In this document: positions 37,283 to 50,700 of the stretch, piece after piece
How positions within the stretch are numbered: position 1 is the first letter of the stretch
Layout of the letters: the number at the start of each line of letters is the position of its first letter
Assembly: GCA_963978545.1 (NCBI GenBank)
Contig: CAXBTE010000036.1
Span: 1-64,000 of the forward strand
Length of the DNA stretch: 64,000 nucleotides
Direction of reading: 5' to 3'
Source: Linyphia triangularis
Lineage: Eukaryota > Arthropoda > Arachnida > Araneae > Linyphiidae
The notes under the pieces: generated by a model
Databases searched by the model: none
What the model was told of the DNA's origin: nothing
Seen by the model: only the letters and a program-made list of their open reading frames with translations
Made by a program: the position numbers and the translations under genes

Positions 37283-39944
37283 GCTATAAACTGAATTAAG
37301 GGTCCTTTTTTGGGCAGATTTGAAATAAAGTGACTGCAAATCATATTTCTATTTTAAAACCAAAATCTGGAAGCATTTTGAGCCATTTTTTGGAAAAGTG
37401 ATTTTTTCATAAAATTTCCTAAGGCTAACCCCTTTGAAAAATTTCGAAAAATTTGAAAATTCAAAAAATTATATTTTCAGTCACATTTGGACAGAATATA
37501 AATATAAAACATATTTCAGGTCCCCAAAAAAAATTTGGTAGCATTTGAGCCACTATTTTCAAAGTTCAAAATTTCCCTTTGAAAATACATTGATTTTACA
37601 GTTTTTGAATTTTTACTCATAGTGTATTTGGAGCACAGTATTGTAACTTGGCCACATTTAAGGTCTTCTATAGGAGATTCTTAAAAACGAAAATCTTAAC
37701 AACCACAAAATATTAAGGGGGTCAAAATTTGCAAAGTTGTTTTTTTCAGTGGTACACATACATAATTTTTACACAGAGAGTTTTGGGAGCACAATGTTGT
37801 AACTTGGCAACATTGAAGTTCATTAATAGGAGATTCTTAAAAACGAAAATCTTAACAACCACTAAATATTAAGGGGGTCGAAAGTTGATCCCAAAAAAGG
37901 ACTGCATTTCAAACACTGAAAATTTCTGAATTTTACCTACATTTTGGGCTATAAACTGAATTAAGGGTCCTTTATTGGGCAGATTTGAAATAAAGTGACT
38001 GCAAATCATATTTCTATTTTAAAACCAAAATCTGGAAGCATTTTGAGCCATTTTTTGGAAAAGTGATTTTTTCATAAAATTTCCTAAGGCTAACCCCTTT
38101 GAAAAATTTCGAAAAATTTGAAAATTCAAAAAATTATTTTTTCAGTCACATTTGGACAGAATATGAATATAAAACATATTTCAGGTCCACAAAAAAAATT
38201 TGGTAGCATTTGAGCCACTATTTTCAAAGTTCAAAATTTCCCTTTGAAAATACATTGATTTTACAGTTTTTGAATTTTTACTCATAGTGTATTTGGAGCA
38301 CAGTATTGTAACTTGGCCACATTTAAGGTCTTCTATAGGAGATTCTTAAAAACGAAAATCTTAACAACCACAAAATATTAAGGGGGTCAAAATTTGCAAA
38401 TTTGTTTTTTTCAGTGGTACACATACATAATTTTTACACAGAGAGTTTTGGGAGCACAATGTTGTGACTTGGCCACATTGAAGTTCATTAATAGGAGATT
38501 CTTAAAAATGAAAATCTTAACAACCACTAAATATTAAGGGGGTCGAAAGTTTATCCCAAAAAAGGACTGCATTTCAAACACTGAAAATTTCTGAATTTTA
38601 CCTACATTTTGGGCTATAAACTGAATTAAAGGGTCCTTTTTTGGGCAGATTTGAAATAAAGTGACTGCAAATCATATTTCTATTTTAAAACCAAAATCTG
38701 GAAGCATTTTGAGCCATTTTTTGGAAAAGTGATTTTTTCATAAAATTTCCTAAGGCTAACCCCTTTGAAAAATTTCGAAAAATTTGAAAATTCAAAAAAT
38801 TATTTTTTCAGTCACATTTGGACAGAATATGAATATAAAACATATTTCAGGTACCCAAAAAAAATTTGGTAGCATTTGAGCCACTATTTTCAAAGTTCAA
38901 AATTTCCCTTTGAAAATACATTGATTTTACAGTTTTTGAATTTTTACTCATAGTGTATTTTGAGCACAGTATTGTAACTTGGCCACATTTAAGGTCTTCT
39001 ATAGGAGATTCTTAAAAACGAAAATCTTAACAACCACAAAATATTAAGGGGGTCAAAATTTGCAAAGTTGTTTTTTTCAGTGGTACACATACATAATTTT
39101 TACACAGAGAGTTTTGGGAGCACAATGTTGTGACTTGGCCACATTGAAGTTCATTAATAGGAGATTCTTAAAAATGAAAATCTTAACAACCACTAAATAT
39201 TAAGGGGGTCGAAAGTTTATCCCAAAAAAGGACTGCATTTCAAACACTGAAAATTTCTGAATTTTACCTACATTTTGGGCTATAAACTGAATTAAAGGGT
39301 CCTTTTTTGGGCAGATTTGAAATAAAGTGACTGCAAATCATATTTCTATTTTAAAACCAAAATCTGGAAGCATTTTGAGCCATTTTTTGGAAAAGTGATT
39401 TTTTCATAAAATTTCCTAAGGCTAACCCCTTTGAAAAATTTCGAAAAATTTGAAATTTCAAAAAATTATTTTTTCAGTCACATTTGGACAGAATATGAAT
39501 ATAAAACATATTTCAGGTCCCCAAAAAAAATTTGGTAGCATTTGAGCCACTATTTTCAAAGTTCAAAATTTCCCTTTGAAAATACATTGATTTTACAGTT
39601 TTTGAATTTTTACTCATAGTGTATTTTGAGCACAGTATTGTAACTTGGCCACATTTAAGGTCTTCTATAGGAGATTCTTAAAAACGAAAATCTTAACAAC
39701 CACAAAATATTAAGAGGGTCAAAATTTGCAAAGTTGTTTTTTTCAGTGGTACACATACATAATTTTTACACAGAGAGTTTTGGGAGCACAATGTTGTAAC
39801 TTGGCAACATTGAAGTTCATTAATAGGAGATTCTTAAAAACGAAAATCTTAACAACCACTAAATATTAAGGGGGTCGAAAGTTGATCCCAAAAAAGGACT
39901 GCATTTCAAACACTGAAAATTTCTGAATTTTACCTACATTTTGG

Positions 39945-40777
39945 GCTATAAACTGAATTAAAGGTCCTTTTTTGGGCAGATTTGAAATAAAGTGACTGCA
40001 AATCATATTTCTATTTTAAAACCAAAATCTGGAAGCATTTTGAGCCATTTTTTGGAAAAGTGATTTTTTCATAAAATTTCCTAAGGCTAACCCCTTTGAA
40101 AAATTTCGAAAAATTTGAAAATTCAAAAAATTATATTTTCAGTCACATTTGGACAGAATATAAATATAAAACATATTTCAGGTCCCCAAAAAAAATCTGG
40201 AAGCATTTTGAGCCATTTTTTGGAAAAGTGATTTTTTCATAAAATTTCCTAAGGCTAACCCCTTTGAAAAATTTCGAAAAATTTGAAAATTCAAAAAATT
40301 ATTTTTTCAGTCACATTTGGACAGAATATGAATATAAAACATATTTCAGGTACCCAAAAAAAATTTGGTAGCATTTGAGCCACTATTTTCAAAGTTCAAA
40401 ATTTCCCTTTGAAAATACATTGATTTTACAGTTTTTGAATTTTTACTCATAGTGTATTTTGAGCACAGTATTGTAACTTGGCCACATTTAAGGTCTTCTA
40501 TAGGAGATTCTTAAAAACGAAAATCTTAACAACCACAAAATATTAAGGGGGTCAAAATTTGCAAAGTTGTTTTTTTCAGTGGTACACATACATAATTTTT
40601 ACACAGAGAGTTTTGGGAGCACAATGTTGTGACTTGGCCACATTGAAGTTCATTAATAGGAGATTCTTAAAAATGAAAATCTTAACAACCACTAAATATT
40701 AAGGGGGTCGAAAGTTTATCCCAAAAAAGGACTGCATTTCAAACACTGAAAATTTCTGAATTTTACCTACATTTTGG
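39945..40777. repeat. Long A monomer, 833 bp (second copy)
   Basis: It matches the monomer at 36450 at an offset of 3,495 bp, except GAGCCATTTTTT where that copy has GAGCCAATTTTT. Confidence 0.93.
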
Positions 40778-43700
40778 GCTATAAACTGAATTAAGGGTCC
40801 TTTTTTGGGCAGATTTGAAATAAAGTGACTGCAAATCATATTTCTATTTTAAAACCAAAATCTGGAAGCATTTTGAGCCATTTTTTGGAAAAGTGATTTT
40901 TTCATAAAATTTCCTAAGGCTAACCCCTTTGAAAAATTTCGAAAAATTTGAAAATTCAAAAAATTATATTTTCAGTCACATTTGGACAGAATATAAATAT
41001 AAAACATATTTCAGGTCCCCAAAAAAAATTTGGTAGCATTTGAGCCACTATTTTCAAAGTTCAAAATTTCCCTTTGAAAATACATTGATTTTACAGTTTT
41101 TGAATTTTTACTCATAGTGTATTTGGAGCACAGTATTGTAACTTGGCCACATTTAAGGTCTTCTATAGGAGATTCTTAAAAACGAAAATCTTAACAACCA
41201 CAAAATATTAAGGGGGTCAAAATTTGCAAAGTTGTTTTTTTCAGTGGTACACATACATAATTTTTACACAGAGAGTTTTGGGAGCACAATGTTGTAACTT
41301 GGCAACATTGAAGTTCATTAATAGGAGATTCTTAAAAACGAAAATCTTAACAACCACTAAATATTAAGGGGGTCGAAAGTTGATCCCAAAAAAGGACTGC
41401 ATTTCAAACACTGAAAATTTCTGAATTTTACCTACATTTTGGGCTATAAACTGAATTAAGGGTCCTTTATTGGGCAGATTTGAAATAAAGTGACTGCAAA
41501 TCATATTTCTATTTTAAAACCAAAATCTGGAAGCATTTTGAGCCATTTTTTGGAAAAGTGATTTTTTCATAAAATTTCCTAAGGCTAACCCCTTTGAAAA
41601 ATTTCGAAAAATTTGAAAATTCAAAAAATTATTTTTTCAGTCACATTTGGACAGAATATGAATATAAAACATATTTCAGGTCCACAAAAAAAATTTGGTA
41701 GCATTTGAGCCACTATTTTCAAAGTTCAAAATTTCCCTTTGAAAATACATTGATTTTACAGTTTTTGAATTTTTACTCATAGTGTATTTGGAGCACAGTA
41801 TTGTAACTTGGCCACATTTAAGGTCTTCTATAGGAGATTCTTAAAAACGAAAATCTTAACAACCACAAAATATTAAGGGGGTCAAAATTTGCAAATTTGT
41901 TTTTTTCAGTGGTACACATACATAATTTTTACACAGAGAGTTTTGGGAGCACAATGTTGTGACTTGGCCACATTGAAGTTCATTAATAGGAGATTCTTAA
42001 AAATGAAAATCTTAACAACCACTAAATATTAAGGGGGTCGAAAGTTTATCCCAAAAAAGGACTGCATTTCAAACACTGAAAATTTCTGAATTTTACCTAC
42101 ATTTTGGGCTATAAACTGAATTAAAGGGTCCTTTTTTGGGCAGATTTGAAATAAAGTGACTGCAAATCATATTTCTATTTTAAAACCAAAATCTGGAAGC
42201 ATTTTGAGCCATTTTTTGGAAAAGTGATTTTTTCATAAAATTTCCTAAGGCTAACCCCTTTGAAAAATTTCGAAAAATTTGAAAATTCAAAAAATTATTT
42301 TTTCAGTCACATTTGGACAGAATATGAATATAAAACATATTTCAGGTACCCAAAAAAAATTTGGTAGCATTTGAGCCACTATTTTCAAAGTTCAAAATTT
42401 CCCTTTGAAAATACATTGATTTTACAGTTTTTGAATTTTTACTCATAGTGTATTTTGAGCACAGTATTGTAACTTGGCCACATTTAAGGTCTTCTATAGG
42501 AGATTCTTAAAAACGAAAATCTTAACAACCACAAAATATTAAGGGGGTCAAAATTTGCAAAGTTGTTTTTTTCAGTGGTACACATACATAATTTTTACAC
42601 AGAGAGTTTTGGGAGCACAATGTTGTGACTTGGCCACATTGAAGTTCATTAATAGGAGATTCTTAAAAATGAAAATCTTAACAACCACTAAATATTAAGG
42701 GGGTCGAAAGTTTATCCCAAAAAAGGACTGCATTTCAAACACTGAAAATTTCTGAATTTTACCTACATTTTGGGCTATAAACTGAATTAAAGGGTCCTTT
42801 TTTGGGCAGATTTGAAATAAAGTGACTGCAAATCATATTTCTATTTTAAAACCAAAATCTGGAAGCATTTTGAGCCATTTTTTGGAAAAGTGATTTTTTC
42901 ATAAAATTTCCTAAGGCTAACCCCTTTGAAAAATTTCGAAAAATTTGAAATTTCAAAAAATTATTTTTTCAGTCACATTTGGACAGAATATGAATATAAA
43001 ACATATTTCAGGTCCCCAAAAAAAATTTGGTAGCATTTGAGCCACTATTTTCAAAGTTCAAAATTTCCCTTTGAAAATACATTGATTTTACAGTTTTTGA
43101 ATTTTTACTCATAGTGTATTTGGAGCACAGTATTGTAACTTGGCCACATTTAAGGTCTTCTATAGGAGATTCTTAAAAACGAAAATCTTAACAACCACAA
43201 AATATTAAGGGGGTCAAAATTTGCAAAGTTGTTTTTTTCAGTGGTACACATACATAATTTTTACACAGAGAGTTTTGGGAGCACAATGTTGTAACTTGGC
43301 AACATTGAAGTTCATTAATAGGAGATTCTTAAAAACGAAAATCTTAACAACCACTAAATATTAAGGGGGTCGAAAGTTGATCCCAAAAAAGGACTGCATT
43401 TCAAACACTGAAAATTTCTGAATTTTACCTACATTTTGGGCTATAAACTGAATTAAGGGTCCTTTATTGGGCAGATTTGAAATAAAGTGACTGCAAATCA
43501 TATTTCTATTTTAAAACCAAAATCTGGAAGCATTTTGAGCCATTTTTTGGAAAAGTGATTTTTTCATAAAATTTCCTAAGGCTAACCCCTTTGAAAAATT
43601 TCGAAAAATTTGAAAATTCAAAAAATTATTTTTTCAGTCACATTTGGACAGAATATGAATATAAAACATATTTCAGGTCCCCAAAAAAAATTTGGTAGCA

Positions 43701-44104
43701 TTTGAGCCACTATTTTCAAAGTTCAAAATTTCCCTTTGAAAATACATTGATTTTACAGTTTTTGAATTTTTACTCATAGTGTATTTTGAGCACAGTATTG
43801 TAACTTGGCCACATTTAAGGTCTTCTATAGGAGATTCTTAAAAACGAAAATCTTAACAACCACAAAATATTAAGGGGGTCAAAATTTGCAAAGTTGTTTT
43901 TTTCAGTGGTACACATACATAATTTTTACACAGAGAGTTTTGGGAGCACAATGTTGTAACTTGGCAACATTGAAGTTCATTAATAGGAGATTCTTAAAAA
44001 CGAAAATCTTAACAACCACTAAATATTAAGGGGGTCGAAAGTTGATCCCAAAAAAGGACTGCATTTCAAACACTGAAAATTTCTGAATTTTACATACATT
44101 TTGG

Positions 44105-44947
44105 GCTATAAACTGAATTAAGGGTCCTTTTTTGGGCAGATTTGAAATAAAGTGACTGCAAATCATATTTCTATTTTAAAACCAAAATCTGGAAGCATTT
44201 TGAGCCATTTTTTGGAAAAGTGATTTTTTCATAAAATTTCCTAAGGCTAACTTAACCCCTTTGAAAAATTTCGAAAAATTTGAAAATTCAAAAAATTATA
44301 TTTTCAGTCACATTTGGACAGAATATAAATATAAAACATATTTCAGGTCCCCAAAAAAAATCTGGAAGCATTTTGAGCCATTTTTTGGAAAAGTGATTTT
44401 TTCATAAAATTTCCTAAGGCTAACTTAACCCCTTTGAAAAATTTCGAAAAATTTGAAAATTCAAAAAATTATTTTTTCAGTCACATTTGGACAGAATATG
44501 AATATAAAACATATTTCAGGTCCCCAAAAAAAATTTGGTAGCATTTGAGCCACTATTTTCAAAGTTCAAAATTTCCCTTTGAAAATACATTGATTTTACA
44601 GTTTTTGAATTTTTACTCATAGTGTATTTTGAGCACAGTATTGTAACTTGGCCACATTTAAGGTCTTCTATAGGAGATTCTTAAAAACGAAAATCTTAAC
44701 AACCACAAAATATTAAGGGGGTCAAAATTTGCAAAGTTGTTTTTTTCAGTGGTACACATACATAATTTTTACACAGAGAGTTTTGGGAGCACAATGTTGT
44801 GACTTGGCCACATTGAAGTTCATTAATAGGAGATTCTTAAAAATGAAAATCTTAACAACCACTAAATATTAAGGGGGTCGAAAGTTTATCCCAAAAAAGG
44901 ACTGCATTTCAAACACTGAAAATTTCTGAATTTTACCTACATTTTGG
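44105..44947. repeat. Long A monomer, 843 bp
   Basis: It has the 168 bp internal duplication with the TTAAC insertion (GGCTAACTTAACCCC) in both passes through the B segment, giving 665+168+10. Presence in both halves shows that the duplicated segment was copied or converted from the neighbouring half after the insertion arose. Confidence 0.92.
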
Positions 44948-46943
44948 GCTATAAACTGAATTAAAGGGTCCTTTTTTGGGCAGATTTGAAATAAAGTGAC
45001 TGCAAATCATATTTCTATTTTAAAACCAAAATCTGGAAGTATTTTGAGCCATTTTTTGGAAAAGTGATTTTTTCATAAAATTTCCTAAGGCTAACCCCTT
45101 TGAAAAATTTCGAAAAATTTGAAAATTCAAAAAATTATTTTTTCAGTCACATTTGGACAGAATATGAATATAAAACATATTTCAGGTCCCCAAAAAAAAT
45201 TTGGTAGCATTTGAGCCACTATTTTCAAAGTTCAAAATTTCCCTTTGAAAATACATTGATTTTACAGTTTTTGAATTTTTACTCATAGTGTATTTTGAGC
45301 ACAGTATTGTAACTTGGCCACATTTAAGGTCTTCTATAGGAGATTCTTAAAAACGAAAATCTTAACAACCACAAAATATTAAGGGGGTCAAAATTTGCAA
45401 AGTTGTTTTTTTCAGTGGTACACATACATAATTTTTACACAGAGAGTTTTGGGAGCACAATGTTGTAACTTGGCAACATTGAAGTTCATTAATAGGAGAT
45501 TCTTAAAAACGAAAATCTTAACAACCACTAAATATTAAGGGGGTCGAAAGTTGATCCCAAAAAAGGACTGCATTTCAAACACTGAAAATTTCTGAATTTT
45601 ACCTACATTTTGGGCTATAAACTGAATTAAGGGTCCTTTTTTGGGCAGATTTGAAATAAAGTGACTGCAAATCATATTTCTATTTTAAAACCAAAATCTG
45701 GAAGCATTTTGAGCCATTTTTTGGAAAAGTGATTTTTTCATAAAATTTCCTAAGGCTAACCCCTTTGAAAAATTTCGAAAAATTTGAAAATTCAAAAAAT
45801 TATATTTTCAGTCACATTTGGACAGAATATAAATATAAAACATATTTCAGGTCCCCAAAAAAAATTTGGTAGCATTTGAGCCACTATTTTCAAAGTTCAA
45901 AATTTCCCTTTGAAAATACATTGATTTTACAGTTTTTGAATTTTTACTCATAGTGTATTTGGAGCACAGTATTGTAACTTAGCCACATTTAAGGTCTTCT
46001 ATAGGAGATTCTTAAAAACGAAAATCTTAACAACCACAAAATATTAAGGGGGTCAAAATTTGCAAAGTTGTTTTTTTCAGTGGTACACATACATAATTTT
46101 TACACAGAGAGTTTTGGGAGCACAATGTTGTAACTTGGCAACATTGAAGTTCATTAATAGGAGATTCTTAAAAACGAAAATCTTAACAACCACTAAATAT
46201 TAAGGGGGTCGAAAGTTGATCCCAAAAAAGGACTGCATTTCAAACACTGAAAATTTCTGAATTTTACCTACATTTTGGGCTATAAACTGAATTAAGGGTC
46301 CTTTATTGGGCAGATTTGAAATAAAGTGACTGCAAATCATATTTCTATTTTAAAACCAAAATCTGGAAGCATTTTGAGCCATTTTTTGGAAAAGTGATTT
46401 TTTCATAAAATTTCCTAAGGCTAACCCCTTTGAAAAATTTCGAAAAATTTGAAAATTCAAAAAATTATTTTTTCAGTCACATTTGGACAGAATATGAATA
46501 TAAAACATATTTCAGGTCCCCAAAAAAAATTTGGTAGCATTTGAGCCACTATTTTCAAAGTTCAAAATTTCCCTTTGAAAATACATTGATTTTACAGTTT
46601 TTGAATTTTTACTCATAGTGTATTTTGAGCACAGTATTGTAACTTGGCCACATTTAAGGTCTTCTATAGGAGATTCTTAAAAACGAAAATCTTAACAACC
46701 ACAAAATATTAAGAGGGTCAAAATTTGCAAAGTTGTTTTTTTCAGTGGTACACATACATAATTTTTACACAGAGAGTTTTGGGAGCACAATGTTGTAACT
46801 TGGCAACATTGAAGTTCATTAATAGGAGATTCTTAAAAACGAAAATCTTAACAACCACTAAATATTAAGGGGGTCGAAAGTTGATCCCAAAAAAGGACTG
46901 CATTTCAAACACTGAAAATTTCTGAATTTTACCTACATTTTGG

Positions 46944-47776
46944 GCTATAAACTGAATTAAAGGTCCTTTTTTGGGCAGATTTGAAATAAAGTGACTGCAA
47001 ATCATATTTCTATTTTAAAACCAAAATCTGGAAGCATTTTGAGCCATTTTTTGGAAAAGTGATTTTTTCATAAAATTTCCTAAGGCTAACCCCTTTGAAA
47101 AATTTCGAAAAATTTGAAAATTCAAAAAATTATATTTTCAGTCACATTTGGACAGAATATAAATATAAAACATATTTCAGGTCCCCAAAAAAAATCTGGA
47201 AGCATTTTGAGCCATTTTTTGGAAAAGTGATTTTTTCATAAAATTTCCTAAGGCTAACCCCTTTGAAAAATTTCGAAAAATTTGAAAATTCAAAAAATTA
47301 TTTTTTCAGTCACATTTGGACAGAATATGAATATAAAACATATTTCAGGTACCCAAAAAAAATTTGGTAGCATTTGAGCCACTATTTTCAAAGTTCAAAA
47401 TTTCCCTTTGAAAATACATTGATTTTACAGTTTTTGAATTTTTACTCATAGTGTATTTTGAGCACAGTATTGTAACTTGGCCACATTTAAGGTCTTCTAT
47501 AGGAGATTCTTAAAAACGAAAATCTTAACAACCACAAAATATTAAGGGGGTCAAAATTTGCAAAGTTGTTTTTTTCAGTGGTACACATACATAATTTTTA
47601 CACAGAGAGTTTTGGGAGCACAATGTTGTGACTTGGCCACATTGAAGTTCATTAATAGGAGATTCTTAAAAATGAAAATCTTAACAACCACTAAATATTA
47701 AGGGGGTCGAAAGTTTATCCCAAAAAAGGACTGCATTTCAAACACTGAAAATTTCTGAATTTTACCTACATTTTGG
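46944..47776. repeat. Long A monomer, 833 bp (third copy)
   Basis: It is the counterpart of the monomer at 36450 at an offset of 10,494 bp, with the same AATTAAAGGTCC start and GGTACCC tag. Confidence 0.93.
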
Positions 47777-50700
47777 GCTATAAACTGAATTAAGGGTCCT
47801 TTTTTGGGCAGATTTGAAATAAAGTGAATGCAAATCATATTTCTATTTTAAAACCAAAATCTGGAAGCATTTTGAGCCATTTTTTGGAAAAGTGATTTTT
47901 TCATAAAATTTCCTAAGGCTAACCCCTTTGAAAAATTTCGAAAAATTTGAAAATTCAAAAAATTATATTTTCAGTCACATTTGGACAGAATATAAATATA
48001 AAACATATTTCAGGTCCCCAAAAAAAATTTGGTAGCATTTGAGCCACTATTTTCAAAGTTCAAAATTTCCCTTTGAAAATACATTGATTTTACAGTTTTT
48101 GAATTTTTACTCATAGTGTATTTGGAGCACAGTATTGTAACTTGGCCACATTTAAGGTCTTCTATAGGAGATTCTTAAAAACGAAAATCTTAACAACCAC
48201 AAAATATTAAGGGGGTCAAAATTTGCAAAGTTGTTTTTTTCAGTGGTACACATACATAATTTTTACACAGAGAGTTTTGGGAGCACAATGTTGTAACTTG
48301 GCAACATTGAAGTTCATTAATAGGAGATTCTTAAAAACGAAAATCTTAACAACCACTAAATATTAAGGGGGTCGAAAGTTGATCCCAAAAAAGGACTGCA
48401 TTTCAAACACTGAAAATTTCTGAATTTTACCTACATTTTGGGCTATAAACTGAATTAAGGGTCCTTTATTGGGCAGATTTGAAATAAAGTGACTGCAAAT
48501 CATATTTCTATTTTAAAACCAAAATCTGGAAGCATTTTGAGCCATTTTTTGGAAAAGTGATTTTTTCATAAAATTTCCTAAGGCTAACCCCTTTGAAAAA
48601 TTTCGAAAAATTTGAAAATTCAAAAAATTATTTTTTCAGTCACATTTGGACAGAATATGAATATAAAACATATTTCAGGTCCACAAAAAAAATTTGGTAG
48701 CATTTGAGCCACTATTTTCAAAGTTCAAAATTTCCCTTTGAAAATACATTGATTTTACAGTTTTTGAATTTTTACTCATAGTGTATTTGGAGCACAGTAT
48801 TGTAACTTGGCCACATTTAAGGTCTTCTATAGGAGATTCTTAAAAACGAAAATCTTAACAACCACAAAATATTAAGGGGGTCAAAATTTGCAAATTTGTT
48901 TTTTTCAGTGGTACACATACATAATTTTTACACAGAGAGTTTTGGGAGCACAATGTTGTGACTTGGCCACATTGAAGTTCATTAATAGGAGATTCTTAAA
49001 AATGAAAATCTTAACAACCACTAAATATTAAGGGGGTCGAAAGTTTATCCCAAAAAAGGACTGCATTTCAAACACTGAAAATTTCTGAATTTTACCTACA
49101 TTTTGGGCTATAAACTGAATTAAAGGGTCCTTTTTTGGGCAGATTTGAAATAAAGTGACTGCAAATCATATTTCTATTTTAAAACCAAAATCTGGAAGCA
49201 TTTTGAGCCATTTTTTGGAAAAGTGATTTTTTCATAAAATTTCCTAAGGCTAACCCCTTTGAAAAATTTCGAAAAATTTGAAAATTCAAAAAATTATTTT
49301 TTCAGTCACATTTGGACAGAATATGAATATAAAACATATTTCAGGTACCCAAAAAAAATTTGGTAGCATTTGAGCCACTATTTTCAAAGTTCAAAATTTC
49401 CCTTTGAAAATACATTGATTTTACAGTTTTTGAATTTTTACTCATAGTGTATTTTGAGCACAGTATTGTAACTTGGCCACATTTAAGGTCTTCTATAGGA
49501 GATTCTTAAAAACGAAAATCTTAACAACCACAAAATATTAAGGGGGTCAAAATTTGCAAAGTTGTTTTTTTCAGTGGTACACATACATAATTTTTACACA
49601 GAGAGTTTTGGGAGCACAATGTTGTGACTTGGCCACATTGAAGTTCATTAATAGGAGATTCTTAAAAATGAAAATCTTAACAACCACTAAATATTAAGGG
49701 GGTCGAAAGTTTATCCCAAAAAAGGACTGCATTTCAAACACTGAAAATTTCTGAATTTTACCTACATTTTGGGCTATAAACTGAATTAAGGGTCCTTTTT
49801 TGGGCAGATTTGAAATAAAGTGACTGCAAATCATATTTCTATTTTAAAACCAAAATCTGGAAGCATTTTGAGCCATTTTTTGGAAAAGTGATTTTTTCAT
49901 AAAATTTCCTAAGGCTAACCCCTTTGAAAAATTTCGAAAAATTTGAAAATTCAAAAAATTATATTTTCAGTCACATTTGGACAGAATATAAATATAAAAC
50001 ATATTTCAGGTCCCCAAAAAAAATTTGGTAGCATTTGAGCCACTATTTTCAAAGTTCAAAATTTCCCTTTGAAAATACATTGATTTTACAGTTTTTGAAT
50101 TTTTACTCATAGTGTATTTGGAGCACAGTATTGTAACTTGGCCACATTTAAGGTCTTCTATAGGAGATTCTTAAAAACGAAAATCTTAACAACCACAAAA
50201 TATTAAGGGGGTCAAAATTTGCAAAGTTGTTTTTTTCAGTGGTACACATACATAATTTTTACACAGAGAGTTTTGGGAGCACAATGTTGTAACTTGGCAA
50301 CATTGAAGTTCATTAATAGGAGATTCTTAAAAACGAAAATCTTAACAACCACTAAATATTAAGGGGGTCGAAAGTTGATCCCAAAAAAGGACTGCATTTC
50401 AAACACTGAAAATTTCTGAATTTTACCTACATTTTGGGCTATAAACTGAATTAAGGGTCCTTTATTGGGCAGATTTGAAATAAAGTGACTGCAAATCATA
50501 TTTCTATTTTAAAACCAAAATCTGGAAGCATTTTGAGCCATTTTTTGGAAAAGTGATTTTTTCATAAAATTTCCTAAGGAACCCCTTTGAAAAATTTCGA
50601 AAAATTTGAAAATTCAAAAAATTATTTTTTCAGTCACATTTGGACAGAATATGAATATAAAACATATTTCAGGTCCCCAAAAAAAATTTGGTAGCATTTG

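Larger units (their letters stand above)
36450..43439. repeat. 3.495 kb five-monomer higher-order repeat, two tandem copies
   Basis: Two runs of monomer lengths 833-665-665-666-666 start at 36450 and 39945. Tags recur in order: AATTAAAGGTCC plus 168 bp duplication, ATTATATTTTCAG, GGTCCACAA with GCAAATTTG, GGTACCC, and GAAATTTCAAAAA. The fifth monomers (39279 and 42774) agree at the start and differ later (TATTTTGAG and AAGAGGGTC against TATTTGGAG and AAGGGGGTC), which places an exchange junction inside them. Confidence 0.88.
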
